Below the pieces are notes generated by a model. That model was not told the origin of the DNA and made no database searches. It was given only the letters and a program-made list of their open reading frames with translations. From Algoriphagus vanfongensis DSM 17529 (GTDB lineage Bacteria; Bacteroidota; Bacteroidia; Cytophagales; Cyclobacteriaceae): 64,000 nt of DNA. Below, in pieces: positions 37,981 to 47,109 of the stretch. Location: positions 1 to 64,000 of the forward strand of contig NZ_AUBX01000001.1 of the NCBI RefSeq assembly GCF_000429465.1, written 5' to 3'. Numbering within the stretch: the first letter of the stretch is position 1; every line of letters starts with the position of its first letter. A program made the translations under genes and the position numbers.

Positions 37981-39231
37981 ATGAAAAAAATACTTGAAGA
38001 ACTCAACAAAGACATTGCTGAATACACTCGAGACATCAAGGAACGAGAAGCCTTTTTCAAAGAAAATATCAAAAAAGAGCGCACCGCCTTTCGACAAAAA
38101 TACGGACAAAAAGAATTTGACCTTGGGCTAGACTTATATGAAGGTAAAAGCTTCTTGATGATCCCACATTTTCCCAATGACAAAGGAAATCTTCGTTTGA
38201 GGGCCAACACCTTGAATTCGGCAGGTGTTGTAGTCAAAAAATCAAATATTCCGGTAAATGATCTTGGCCCCTCTCAATCCTACCAAATTGAGTGCACGGT
38301 AGAAAACCATGGGGATTTAGCTGTCCCGCTAGCAAATGTTGAATTTTTTGTAAGTCCGAAATTCAAGCCCCACGAATTGGAAATGGAAATTACCGGCACT
38401 AGCTATTTCCTGGGGACTACCATCAAAGGAACTATTAAAAAAGGCTCAATTCAGCTTCTGGATCATGTTCGAATTCTCTGCGAAGACCATGTAATCCAAG
38501 CTAGAGTAAATGGAATAGTAGTCCATCCCCCAAGTGGCCCCACACAAACTAGTACAGAGGCAACTGCAGGTCAAAAAGTAACTTTATATGTTGGACTTAG
38601 CAAAACACTTGCACAGACATTGGTATTTCCAGGATCACTTTTAGTTGAAGGGCTTTCCAGTCCTCCCCTCAATCAACTTGCCTTTAGATTTAGAGTCAAA
38701 GATGTTTTCAAAATTTCTGGAAGAGGATTAGTGGTCACCGGGATAGTAGAACAAGGTACTCTTAAACCTGGCGAAAGAATTAATGTATTCAAAGGAGATA
38801 GCGGAAGAGGAAACATACTTAATATTACAGTCTCCAAAATTGAACGCATGAGACGATCGCTCACCCTGATTACTCCAGGCATGGAAGTTGGGCTTTTGTT
38901 AGGAAATCATCGCGGTACTATTCAAAGGGGCGATTTGATAGTCAAATCAAATCGTGAGGAATTTACGGGCATTGCAGAACCTATTCCAGAACCCGACAAA
39001 GTAGCTGACTATGAGTTCTTGGGAAGAAAGACTATTGCTATTCCTGCAATGGAATCTCAATCCATCAGTATGCCTTTTCAGACCACAAATTCAAAGGACA
39101 GGAATGAGTTTATATTCGTTTGCAGAGTATTTGCAACTCTGCCTGTTGACATGCCCGATAATTTCAATGTATTGATACCAAAACTTGAAAGAAGAGTGGG
39201 CGCCAAAAAAATCCCGTGGAAATCATCCTGA
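37981..39231 (+). CDS. Protein with two EF-Tu domain-II-like barrels and no G domain
   Basis: A 416-residue protein. A coiled coil (1-45) is followed by a CARDB-like Ig strand set (about 88-130, YQIECTVENHGDLAVPLANVEFFV). Two segments then resemble translation-factor domain II: about 133-230 (GTTIKGTIKKGSIQLLDHVRIL, PGSLL) and about 235-325 (RFRVKDVFKISGRGLVVTGIVEQGTLKPGERINVF, PGMEVGLLLGNHRGTIQRGDLIV). The second is almost textbook for EF-Tu domain II. No P-loop or NKxD motif exists. The gene is in an operon with the phospholipase-like gene and ends in a clear terminator. Function is unknown. Confidence 0.72.
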   Translation: MKKILEELNKDIAEYTRDIKEREAFFKENIKKERTAFRQKYGQKEFDLGLDLYEGKSFLMIPHFPNDKGNLRLRANTLNSAGVVVKKSNIPVNDLGPSQSYQIECTVENHGDLAVPLANVEFFVSPKFKPHELEMEITGTSYFLGTTIKGTIKKGSIQLLDHVRILCEDHVIQARVNGIVVHPPSGPTQTSTEATAGQKVTLYVGLSKTLAQTLVFPGSLLVEGLSSPPLNQLAFRFRVKDVFKISGRGLVVTGIVEQGTLKPGERINVFKGDSGRGNILNITVSKIERMRRSLTLITPGMEVGLLLGNHRGTIQRGDLIVKSNREEFTGIAEPIPEPDKVADYEFLGRKTIAIPAMESQSISMPFQTTNSKDRNEFIFVCRVFATLPVDMPDNFNVLIPKLERRVGAKKIPWKSS

Positions 39232-39241
39232 TAATTCAAAA

Positions 39242-39280
39242 AAAAGCCAAAGGAGATAGAAAGTACCTTTGGCTTTTTTT
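39242..39280 (+). terminator. Intrinsic terminator of the phospholipase/EF-Tu-like operon
   Basis: A 12-bp perfect stem, AAAAGCCAAAGG (39242-39253) and CCTTTGGCTTTT (39266-39277), with a 12-nt loop and T run to 39280. It starts 11 bp after the stop codon. Confidence 0.92.
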
Positions 39281-39492
39281 GCTTTTGTATCAGAGTATTT
39301 TTCAATCATTAATTAAAGACTCACTTTATGAGGTCAATAATTAAAACTCAATTTCAAATTCCAACGCCGTATACATTTCTAAACATATTAGCCTAAATCG
39401 TCCTGAACTTTAACTCATCTCTACAAAGAGATTTTTGTGGGTATGATCAATTTTCCACACTTAGGAGATTTCTATTGATTTTCTTCTCCAAA

Positions 39493-39822
39493 CTAGCATA
39501 AACTCGCTCTATCTCTTTCCTCAATTTCGAAGATATGACCAACAGCTTCATCAACCTGTTCTTCAATCTGCACAGCTTCCTCTTTTTCTTCATCCGAACT
39601 AAAAAAAGTAACGACTAACATCAAGATCCCGAAAGCCAGCAGCAAAGTCCCTATAAAATTCAGAAAAGTTTCAAAGGCTCCTACTGCCAGCCCTTTGCCG
39701 TAGCTGGAATAATGCTGCAATCCTCCTACTCCTCTTCTCTTAAAGCGTTCCTGCCCCACATGGTAGCGAAGCAATAATCCCAGCCCAACCAATACACCAC
39801 CGAGTATATAGAAATCATTCAT
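39493..39822 (-). CDS. Small membrane protein
   Basis: A 109-residue protein with two membrane helices: about 4-20 (FYILGGVLVGLGLLLRY) and about 50-75 (FETFLNFIGTLLLAFGILMLVVTFF), with an acidic C-terminal tail. Relatives in Bacteroidota are sometimes labelled molybdenum transporter permease, which the sequence does not support. It lies 27 bp downstream of rteC on the same strand. Confidence 0.6.
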   Translation of the reverse strand: MNDFYILGGVLVGLGLLLRYHVGQERFKRRGVGGLQHYSSYGKGLAVGAFETFLNFIGTLLLAFGILMLVVTFFSSDEEKEEAVQIEEQVDEAVGHIFEIEERDRASLC

Positions 39823-39849
39823 GATAGATTTGTTTTAGTTGAAAATAGA

Positions 39850-40686
39850 TTAGTCCCTCATATCCGTATCATCCATCCGCTTCTCTAAGCTATCCTTGAG
39901 ACTGTCCAGAAATATGGTTCTGTTTTTCTTTCTGATCCGCATACTCTGAAATGTCCGGTAGAAATTACCTACCCTTACATTGAAGGATGATTCCATGATG
40001 GAAATAATCATTTTGACATCGCTTTTCCCATGATTGATAGCCCCTCTGGATTGCAGTGCATAAGCCAACTCAATCAAAGCTGACTTGGTATCAGTCCATT
40101 TGTGCTTGGACTTTTCCACAGCTTTCAGATCAGTACCAAATTCCAGCTGGATCAACTTATTCCGGATATAGTCTATCAAATTTTCATAAGCCATGATTTT
40201 GGCCAATTTGCTGCTGTTGGGAGTGGAAAAACTAGGATCAAAATCCAATGAATAATCCGGAATAAGACTCAAGGGTCTTGACTCCTTCAGAAAAAACTGA
40301 TGATCCAGATCTTCCCGCTCCAATTGATGATAGATGAAGAGCTGATGGTTTCTGCCAAAAAAATCCTGGTATTGATCCACTACCTGATGGTAAAACTGCT
40401 TGACCTTGCTCTTTTCTCCTACAGGTTTTTTGGAAGCGAGGTAGGTAAGTTCAGAGAAGTATATCAACTCCTTTGAAAACATAGGATTGTAATACTTAAA
40501 GAATTTAATCTCTTCCTCCCTACTCTGAAATTTATAGCTCAGCATAAATTCCTTCAGTTTGAGTAAAATCGAATTGACAGCCCTGCCACTTCGTTCTGCT
40601 TTTTGTAATTCATTGGAAGTTCCCTCTGCCACTTGATTTAGCGACTGTTCCATCTCTTCCAAAAGCTTTTCTGCAAATGCTTTCAT
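39850..40686 (-). CDS. RteC family protein
   Basis: A 278-residue protein of the RteC family, known as the regulator that controls excision of Bacteroides conjugative transposons of the CTnDOT type. Family features are the Lys-rich helix before FFKYYNPMFSKELIYF, Y...FF-x-RN near the middle, and the C-terminal WTDTKSALIELAYALQSRGAINHGKSDVKMIISIMESSFNV with GNFYRTF. No other transposon gene is visible, so it is an orphan, as is common in this phylum. Confidence 0.85.
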   Translation of the reverse strand: MKAFAEKLLEEMEQSLNQVAEGTSNELQKAERSGRAVNSILLKLKEFMLSYKFQSREEEIKFFKYYNPMFSKELIYFSELTYLASKKPVGEKSKVKQFYHQVVDQYQDFFGRNHQLFIYHQLEREDLDHQFFLKESRPLSLIPDYSLDFDPSFSTPNSSKLAKIMAYENLIDYIRNKLIQLEFGTDLKAVEKSKHKWTDTKSALIELAYALQSRGAINHGKSDVKMIISIMESSFNVRVGNFYRTFQSMRIRKKNRTIFLDSLKDSLEKRMDDTDMRD

Positions 40687-41004
40687 ATCCTTTTTAGTTT
40701 AGATGTAGGGAATTGGCTAACTACCATTACTCCCTATAGACTTTCTTTCATAAATAGCTTGATGTTTTTCTTGATTGAGTATAACCCTCAAATCGACCTG
40801 ATACAAATATTTGAACACCTCTAAGCTGAAAGGAATAGTCTAAAAATCAAAACCTTAGTGAAATATATGGACTCTTAGGATTCTTAGGAAAATATGGACT
40901 TTTTGGAAAATTGGTAAAACAATTTTCATTGATCCTAGGCAGAAAGCAAATGCTCCTAAGCACACTGCTCTTTCTCATAAAACTTTGGTCAAAAAATCAA
41001 TCTA
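40687..41004. other. Gap upstream of the dehydratase gene
   Basis: 318 bp. A direct repeat of TATGGACT occurs twice about 25 bp apart (near 40867 and 40893). I looked for a RiPP precursor with a short leader and a Cys/Ser/Thr core on both strands and saw none. Confidence 0.4.
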
Positions 41005-43584
41005 ATGTATCCTGTTTTCAAAAACATGGACTTCATTTACCGTATTCCACTTCTTGATTTTGACCCCAATAATGAAGATGAAATAGTACTTAACTGGAGA
41101 AAAATTCTGAACCTAATCAAAGGCTCTTCAGAAAGTCTATTTCTACAGCTTCATGATAAAAAATATCCTGAGCTCACTCCAGTCTTAAAACAAAAGGTTC
41201 GCAAGTACCTTCTAAGAGGCAGATTTCGTGCGACACCATTTGGAGGATGGTCAGGTGTAGGGTTAGGAAAGTGGGGATCAGCCACTGACGACCTTATACA
41301 GATCCAGACCAAAACCATTCTCATTCAACTTGCAAAACCCATTTCAGATCAGAAAACTTCAACTTTAGCTCCAGCAGTAAACTACTCATTTGGAGTTTAT
41401 CATTTCTACCGATTTGATGAAGAAGATGAAAAATGGATCTATTGCTTAGTTGCTAGGAACAAACTCCTTGACAAGCTATACTCTCATTTCAAATCCAATC
41501 AAAAGTTGAGCTATTCTGAATTCGAAGGATGGTTCAACCAGATAGACAGCGGCATTCGCAAAAAACTCTGGCAGAGAGTTCAAGAAACCGGGATCTTGCA
41601 TACCTCACCAAATCCACCCCACATTGAATTTTCTAGACAATTCAATACCAAATCTCAATTTTCAATCACGCTCAACCGAGAAATCAAAAAGCAACTGGAC
41701 CAATTCACCTCAGAATCAGGAGCCCTTTTTATCCCTCAAAAAAGAGCAATACTTGAGCGGTTTAAATTACTTTTCCAACAATGCTATGATGACCGTTTTG
41801 TCCCGCTCACACATATCATGAATGATTACCACTTGATCCATGAATCATTACATGTCAATGACTCTCAAATACAGCACTCCAACCAAGGATTCAATCTATT
41901 TACAGGAAACAAGTCAATAGACCTGAAAGAATCTATGGAAGCCAGGTCCATTCCAAACAAGCTACAGGACATCCAATATCTTTTCCACTTGGGAAAAAGT
42001 GACCAACTTATTTTAGATAATGTGGTATGTAATAGGCCATTTGCATTCTCAGGAAGATTCACATCCGATGAGGAGGTCTTCAACCTTTGTAAATCATTGT
42101 TTAATAATTCAGAACAACTTGAAAAAACCATCTACTGCGATATTGATGTCTATGAAAACCCAACGATCAATTTCCTCACATCCCATCAGAGTATATTTCG
42201 ATACTCAATCAATCCTTTTGGAGTCACACATCCAGACTCCATTCCGCTAAATGAGTTATATCTGGGCGTTCGAGATGATTGTCTTTTCATTCATTGGAAA
42301 AGGAAAAAAGTATTTATCAAATCTGTTTTTCAGCACCCCCTAAATGGCAATCAGATCACGCATCCTCTTTTGAGACTTTTATGGGAAATCAGCAACCAAG
42401 ATACTTTCAAATTTCTACCATATACATTTGACTCCTCCATTAGTCATACTTATTTCCCCCGTTTTACCTGGGGCAACATCATACTTCAGGAAAAGAAATG
42501 GGTACTCACAGCGGATCATTTAAAAAACAAAAATGAACTTAGGAAACAGTGCGAAAAGCTAGACATTCCGAATAACATCCTTGCTGGACGAATGGACCAA
42601 GAACTCCTTCTGAACTGGAAGAATTCATCAGACTATGAGATACTTTGGCAGGAACTTCAAAAGAAGCAATCCCTGAACATTTATGATGCTGAATCCTTAC
42701 TTTCAACGCCCTTTCAGTCTCAAAAAGGGAATAAAATGTATCCTCAATTTGTTTATCAGAAACACCATGGATCGAGGAATCTCAACTACCCTAACTTCAT
42801 CAACTATCTAGATCAAAAAAGTAATAATTCACTCTACCTAAGGGTGCCCATCAACCCCAATTTGCTAATTCCATTTTTAAAGAACTTTCTATCAGTCTTT
42901 ATTTCTGATCTGAAATCAGAAAACCTAAATTTCACATGGTACTTTCTTCTTTACTCCTCCCCGGTCTTAGAAGTAAGGCTAAGGTTCATATCCACACAAA
43001 AGCTTGTTTTATCCCAAATCCTAGAGAGATTCCACCAGAAACTTCAATCCTCTCTGAAAACGATCACTTATCAGATCGATACGTATTATCCAGAATTTGA
43101 AAAGTATAGTCGATCAGATTTATCCATTTCAGAAAACCTGTTTCAGAAAGAATCTGAAATGGTTCTATTCGGTGATTTTAAGATCCGCCAACCCTTTGTG
43201 TGTTCAGATCAGCCATTCATAGCTCAGATTGTGAGTGAGATATGGTCTGATATTTTCCAAGCCACTGGCCATCCCAAAAGATATCTAGATAAACTCAAAT
43301 CAAAACTGAGAGAATTAAGTCTTGCAGATATCCAACAGGTAAGAAAAACCTGTGAAGAATCAATCGAACAAACAACACTCAGTCAACAGGAGATTGCTTA
43401 CCTCCATCAGTTACAAAAACATTCCTTTTTCCAGAATCCCAAAAAACAACAAGCATTATTACTAAATCACTTTCATATGATGTGTAACCGTTTCTTTCTT
43501 CTGAATAATCATGATTTTGAGCAAATATCCATGTACCTCACCCATAAAAAACTAAGCAAGAAGATATTCCTCAAATCAACTTAA
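41005..43584 (+). CDS. LanB-type lantibiotic dehydratase
   Basis: An 859-residue protein of the class I lanthipeptide/thiopeptide dehydratase family. The N-terminal glutamylation domain has the conserved R-x-TPFG-x-x-x-G motif (RFRATPFGGWSGVGLGKWG, near 75-93). The C-terminal part, from about residue 605, matches the thiopeptide-type elimination domain (SLYLRVPINPNLLIPFLKNF; WYFLLYSSPVLEVRLRF in place of WFFIRY...HLRLR). Both halves are in one chain, as in NisB, but the protein is shorter than NisB. By family it uses glutamyl-tRNA to dehydrate Ser/Thr in a precursor peptide. No LanC cyclase, transporter or obvious precursor is adjacent. It is convergent with a LytTR regulator (12 bp between stops). 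Confidence 0.85.
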   Translation: MYPVFKNMDFIYRIPLLDFDPNNEDEIVLNWRKILNLIKGSSESLFLQLHDKKYPELTPVLKQKVRKYLLRGRFRATPFGGWSGVGLGKWGSATDDLIQIQTKTILIQLAKPISDQKTSTLAPAVNYSFGVYHFYRFDEEDEKWIYCLVARNKLLDKLYSHFKSNQKLSYSEFEGWFNQIDSGIRKKLWQRVQETGILHTSPNPPHIEFSRQFNTKSQFSITLNREIKKQLDQFTSESGALFIPQKRAILERFKLLFQQCYDDRFVPLTHIMNDYHLIHESLHVNDSQIQHSNQGFNLFTGNKSIDLKESMEARSIPNKLQDIQYLFHLGKSDQLILDNVVCNRPFAFSGRFTSDEEVFNLCKSLFNNSEQLEKTIYCDIDVYENPTINFLTSHQSIFRYSINPFGVTHPDSIPLNELYLGVRDDCLFIHWKRKKVFIKSVFQHPLNGNQITHPLLRLLWEISNQDTFKFLPYTFDSSISHTYFPRFTWGNIILQEKKWVLTADHLKNKNELRKQCEKLDIPNNILAGRMDQELLLNWKNSSDYEILWQELQKKQSLNIYDAESLLSTPFQSQKGNKMYPQFVYQKHHGSRNLNYPNFINYLDQKSNNSLYLRVPINPNLLIPFLKNFLSVFISDLKSENLNFTWYFLLYSSPVLEVRLRFISTQKLVLSQILERFHQKLQSSLKTITYQIDTYYPEFEKYSRSDLSISENLFQKESEMVLFGDFKIRQPFVCSDQPFIAQIVSEIWSDIFQATGHPKRYLDKLKSKLRELSLADIQQVRKTCEESIEQTTLSQQEIAYLHQLQKHSFFQNPKKQQALLLNHFHMMCNRFFLLNNHDFEQISMYLTHKKLSKKIFLKST

Positions 43585-43596
43585 ACAGAGCCTCTG

Positions 43597-44319
43597 CTAA
43601 AGAAGATTACCTCCAAGTAGATTTTTGAGTTTTTCACGATAAACCCTTCCAATCGGAATCTTTATCCCACTGTAAAGAACCAACTCGGTAAACTGAATTT
43701 CTTTTACCTTCGACAAGTTCACAGCATAGGACTTATGAATTTGAACCAAGTCTATAAAGTCAAGATTTTTCAGAGTTCTGGAAAGGCTTGACACAATGAT
43801 TTTTCTTGATTTCCCTAAATGTATCTCGGTATAGTTCCCATCTTGTTTGAGATAGTCTATTTCAGGAAGAACTATAAATTCACCGGTGACGCCACCTTTC
43901 GAATTGATGATTCTAAAATTCCAACGTTGTCCAGTTCGAGCACCTTCTCTTTTCCCCAATATTTCACTGGCCTTCCTCAATCCCTTTGAGAGTTGATCAA
44001 ACCTAATCGGCTTTAGGATAAAGTATGCAGCGTCTTGCTCATACCCAGAAACCGCGAACTCATTATAGGCAGAGCAAAATATGATAGGTATTCCTGTAGG
44101 CTTCAATCGCTCTGTGATTTCCAAGCCTCCCATACCGGGCATCATAATATCCGTGATCAGAATATTGACTTCATTGTTCATAGCTCGTACCAACCCCTCA
44201 TGCGCATCACTGGTAGCATAGCCTACCTCAAAATCATCGAATTGAGCAATCAAATCAATCAGCTTGTTCAATGCAGACTGCTCATCATCAATAAGACCAA
44301 TTTTTAATTTATCATCCAT
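43597..44319 (-). CDS. LytTR family response regulator
   Basis: A 240-residue regulator. The receiver (1-120) has Asp57 (ILITDIMMPGMGG) and Lys in LKPIRFD. The LytTR DNA-binding domain (about 140-240) shows the typical EIDYLKQDGNYTEIHL, IIVSSLSRTLKNL and HKSYAVNLSKVKEIQ. The ATG at 44319 is preferred to an upstream TTG. It overlaps the end of the kinase gene by 8 bp, so kinase and regulator are coupled. Confidence 0.95.
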   Translation of the reverse strand: MDDKLKIGLIDDEQSALNKLIDLIAQFDDFEVGYATSDAHEGLVRAMNNEVNILITDIMMPGMGGLEITERLKPTGIPIIFCSAYNEFAVSGYEQDAAYFILKPIRFDQLSKGLRKASEILGKREGARTGQRWNFRIINSKGGVTGEFIVLPEIDYLKQDGNYTEIHLGKSRKIIVSSLSRTLKNLDFIDLVQIHKSYAVNLSKVKEIQFTELVLYSGIKIPIGRVYREKLKNLLGGNLL

Positions 44320-45394
44320 ACTCAATCGTTAATAGCAATGAAAACTCATCTTCTGTAGAAGTATAAACCAATCTAAAATCCTCTCCGAAATAGAAATGCA
44401 AAACACGTATGACTGCCTTTATCCCAAATCCTGAATTTTGCAATTCAAAATGAGACCCTTTAAGATTACTGATACTAAAACAAAGCAGCTCACTCCCGTC
44501 ATTTTCTATTTCTTTAAATTCAAACCTCACCTGACAGGGAAATTTGTCATTGACATAGTCACCGTGCTTAAAAACATCAAACAACAAGGTGAGTAAAAGC
44601 ATTTTTGGAAATGGAACCTCTGCTATCCTACTCTCCGATACATCCTCACCAAAATGAAATTGCATTTTATCACCAAACCTGCATCGTTGACAATAAATGA
44701 ATGCACGGATAGCCTGCAACTCATCCAATAAGCTGTTTTCAAGTTTGGTATCTTTATAGCTATAGGACAGCACCATCGAAAACTGTTCGATCTCATTGAA
44801 AAGTGAACCGGGTCCCACTTTGGATTTTGACAAAATTTCATTCATCATATTCAGTACAAAGTGCGGCCCTAGTTGAATTGATTTATGCAGAACATTCATT
44901 TGCTCCAAATCCACTTCCATTTTTCTAGTATAGCTAAGCAGGATATGGTAAGCCATAGGTATCCAAATCATCAAGGTTAGGCCCTGAAATTGGAAAACCC
45001 TCAACAGCTCCATCCAAACCACTCTAAAAGAAACCATCCCGAGATCCCCTGAAAAAATGATCAAGAACTTAATGAGAGTGATTCCAGCTACCAAAAAAAG
45101 AATCCACAAAACATCTCTCACCTTCCCCTTCATCAGAATTCTGGGAAGCAGGAAATAATACATGATGTAAGAAAGTGCAAATCCTAAGACCAGATTGACT
45201 AAGGCGTATGTCAGGTCAAAATGAATACTGGCAATAATGACTGTCAGAAAATCCAGGATCGCATACAGAAGCCAAACAGTCAACAAGACTCTATCTGGAT
45301 ACTTGAAAATCCTATCCAACATGCCATTAAACAAACTCATACTGTTGTTTGTAATGGAATTTTGAATCCTTTCCTTTAATCCGATAGCTTTCAT
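44312..45394 (-). CDS. LytS-like sensor histidine kinase
   Basis: A 360-residue kinase with four membrane helices (about 35-150). A HisKA_7-like segment, LHKSIQLGPHFVLNMMNEI (about 168-186), has the conserved Q...PHF...N...N and phospho-His. A divergent ATPase domain (GIKAVIRVLHFYFGEDF, with weak G boxes) follows. It has no large sensor domain; the signal is probably sensed in the membrane. It is the partner of the overlapping LytTR regulator. Confidence 0.88.
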   Translation of the reverse strand: MKAIGLKERIQNSITNNSMSLFNGMLDRIFKYPDRVLLTVWLLYAILDFLTVIIASIHFDLTYALVNLVLGFALSYIMYYFLLPRILMKGKVRDVLWILFLVAGITLIKFLIIFSGDLGMVSFRVVWMELLRVFQFQGLTLMIWIPMAYHILLSYTRKMEVDLEQMNVLHKSIQLGPHFVLNMMNEILSKSKVGPGSLFNEIEQFSMVLSYSYKDTKLENSLLDELQAIRAFIYCQRCRFGDKMQFHFGEDVSESRIAEVPFPKMLLLTLLFDVFKHGDYVNDKFPCQVRFEFKEIENDGSELLCFSISNLKGSHFELQNSGFGIKAVIRVLHFYFGEDFRLVYTSTEDEFSLLLTIEYG

Positions 45395-45720
45395 AAAATC
45401 AAACCTTTCAGAACATGATAGAAAAAAAAGATCTTGAGCATTTATGCTTCAAAACCGAACAAGTAAAAACGAAGCGCTTGTTGTCCACCAAAGACAACAC
45501 TAAAAACAAGACAGCAAGCATTTTCAGGGAATGCTATACTACAATCACTACACTTTCAGAGACGTGTTGATCAGATTGATGAAGCATCCATTCAGCAGGA
45601 ATTAATCTTCCAGCGCCCTTACTCTGGCAATTCTAAAGCTAAATTCCGGATCGACATTCCGGAGGGAAAACCCCAATTTGAAGCGGACTTATCTCCTCAG
45701 AAAGTCCGCTTTTTGATTGA
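45395..45720. other. Gap holding a start-less open frame and a terminator
   Basis: 326 bp between the kinase and the small HTH gene. A plus-strand frame open from about 45464 to the TAG at 45722-45724 has no ATG, GTG or TTG start (see findings). The hairpin at 45681-45711 sits at its 3' end. Confidence 0.4.
45681..45714 (+). terminator. Intrinsic terminator reading rightwards
   Basis: A 10-bp perfect stem AAGCGGACTT (45681-45690) and AAGTCCGCTT (45702-45711), 11-nt loop, T run to 45714. Polarity is plus-strand, yet no intact plus-strand gene precedes it. It overlaps the end of the start-less open frame. Confidence 0.75.
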
Positions 45721-45981
45721 TTAGGATTTTTCTTCCAGAGAAGTCTTCACCTCATTGACAGGAATCCCGTGGAAGTCAGCATACTCTTGGATAGTCACAA
45801 GCTGATGCTTTGTTTTTCCGTAATGCTCCTTCACTTGCTTAATTACACTATAAGCATACGATCTACTCCTTCCGGTAAAAACCATGATATCCTGAGCATA
45901 AATCACAAAGCGATTTTTAGGCTTCATTTTATGTTCAGCTTTAAATTCAGGGCACTTTAACTTTGTACAGCAATTGCCCAT
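45721..45981 (-). CDS. Small HTH-like protein
   Basis: An 86-residue protein with a probable helix-turn-helix: IYAQDIMVFTGRSRSYAYSVIKQVKEHYGK followed by LVTIQEYADFHGI. This arrangement resembles short Bacteroidota DNA-binding proteins found next to mobile elements. The N-terminal region has three Cys (NCCTKLKC). No partner gene is evident. Moderate confidence that it is a gene, low on function. Confidence 0.6.
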   Translation of the reverse strand: MGNCCTKLKCPEFKAEHKMKPKNRFVIYAQDIMVFTGRSRSYAYSVIKQVKEHYGKTKHQLVTIQEYADFHGIPVNEVKTSLEEKS

Positions 45982-46251
45982 TTTTAGAAATCAGGTTACT
46001 ATTTTGCCTTTATTAACCCTCACCTAATATAATAATTAAGACTGTATATCAATGATTTACACCTAATCAATCATTAGTTATTTGACAAATATCAAATTCT
46101 AAAAAAGGTAGATTTCCTCAAAAAAATCTTTTCAAAAACAGTCCTCATATCACTACCGCTGTTGTTCACAATTACCCTGTCGATGATCATTTAATTTTGG
46201 AAAAAAGATCAATTGTTCCTGACATTGGCTTAAGATAAATGTGATGGAGAT

Positions 46252-46707
46252 ATGCAGGGACTCGACCGAGTAATTTCAACAATTCTAATCGTACTATTTG
46301 CCTACACAGGCTTAGACAAGCTCATTGATTTCGAAGAGAGCCGAAAGGCATTTCATAACCAGACTTTTCCTGCAGAACTGGCAGAGGCACTCGCCTATGC
46401 TGTCCCCATTACTGAGTTATTCATCGCTTTGCTCCTACTCTTTTCAGTCACTAGATGGTGGGGATTTCTCTCAAGCATCCTCCTTCTCACTGTCTTTACT
46501 ACTTATGTAGGATTGATTTGGGTGGGAGCTTTCCCCAGAGTTCCTTGTAACTGTGCCGGTATCCTGGAAAGTCTTGGCTGGTCAGCACATTTCATTCTCA
46601 ATTCAGTATGTATTCTCCTAGCAATTGGCGGCTTGATAGTGACAGACCCATCTCAGAATAAACAAAAAAGGGGCGGTACCCCTCTACGAGACCGCCCACC
46701 TGCTTAA
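46252..46707 (+). CDS. MauE/DoxX-like membrane protein
   Basis: A 151-residue protein with four membrane helices. It matches the MauE/DoxX family: FAYTGLDKLIDFEESRKAFHNQTFPAELAEALAYAVPITELFIALLL, then a CNC pair (RVPCNCAGILESLGWSAHFILN) near the last loop. MauE proteins take part in disulfide/redox handling in the envelope. In Bacteroidota they often accompany DUF6520 peptides and SusCD loci, as here. A GC hairpin (GGGCGGT/ACCGCCC, 46671-46697) overlaps the C-terminal codons. Confidence 0.82.
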   Translation: MQGLDRVISTILIVLFAYTGLDKLIDFEESRKAFHNQTFPAELAEALAYAVPITELFIALLLLFSVTRWWGFLSSILLLTVFTTYVGLIWVGAFPRVPCNCAGILESLGWSAHFILNSVCILLAIGGLIVTDPSQNKQKRGGTPLRDRPPA

Positions 46708-47109
46708 TCCTGCAATTACCAGTTGCATTAAAAAGTGTGTAAAGAATTTTAAAGTCTATAAATCAACCAAATAACGCTTCTCAAATTCTTCTTTAATCAA
46801 ATTTAAGTCAATCCCATGAGACTTCATTGAAAAAGTCTAACAGATTAACCAAGAGGAAAAAACAGGAAGAAAAAATGTGAAAACTGGGGCAGAGAAAGGC
46901 AAAACTCCGCCCCAAAAAATGAACATTAAAAAATGCTTTAGATCATCATTAGCAACATCAACAAATTTCGTCGCTCCACAGGACAGTAGATTTTGGAGCA
47001 CTATCCTGATCTGGCGAATACAGGGAGAAGCCGAAAACCCTTGACAGAGTAGGCAAACAACCACAAACGGTTTTCCTGTTTTTGATCGGTTAAAAAACAG
47101 GGCAATACA
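46708..47109. other. Gap between MauE-like gene and the exported peptide
   Basis: 402 bp. A 9-bp hairpin with one mismatch (GGGGCAGAG/CTCCGCCCC, about 46888-46914) is present. A 41-codon frame at 46919-47044 is probably chance. No promoter placed. Confidence 0.35.

Noticed and set aside
39493..39822. Molybdenum transporter permease annotation for the 109-residue membrane protein
   Set aside because: It has only two hydrophobic segments and no permease motif; the label used for some relatives appears unsupported.
39850..40686. RteC as evidence for a conjugative transposon here
   Set aside because: No integrase, mobilisation, Tra, RteA/RteB or tet genes are nearby; RteC-family genes are often orphans in Bacteroidota.
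46919..47044. A 41-codon ORF considered as a lanthipeptide precursor
   Set aside because: No double-Gly or typical Bacteroidota leader, only one Cys, and it overlaps a non-coding region with hairpins.
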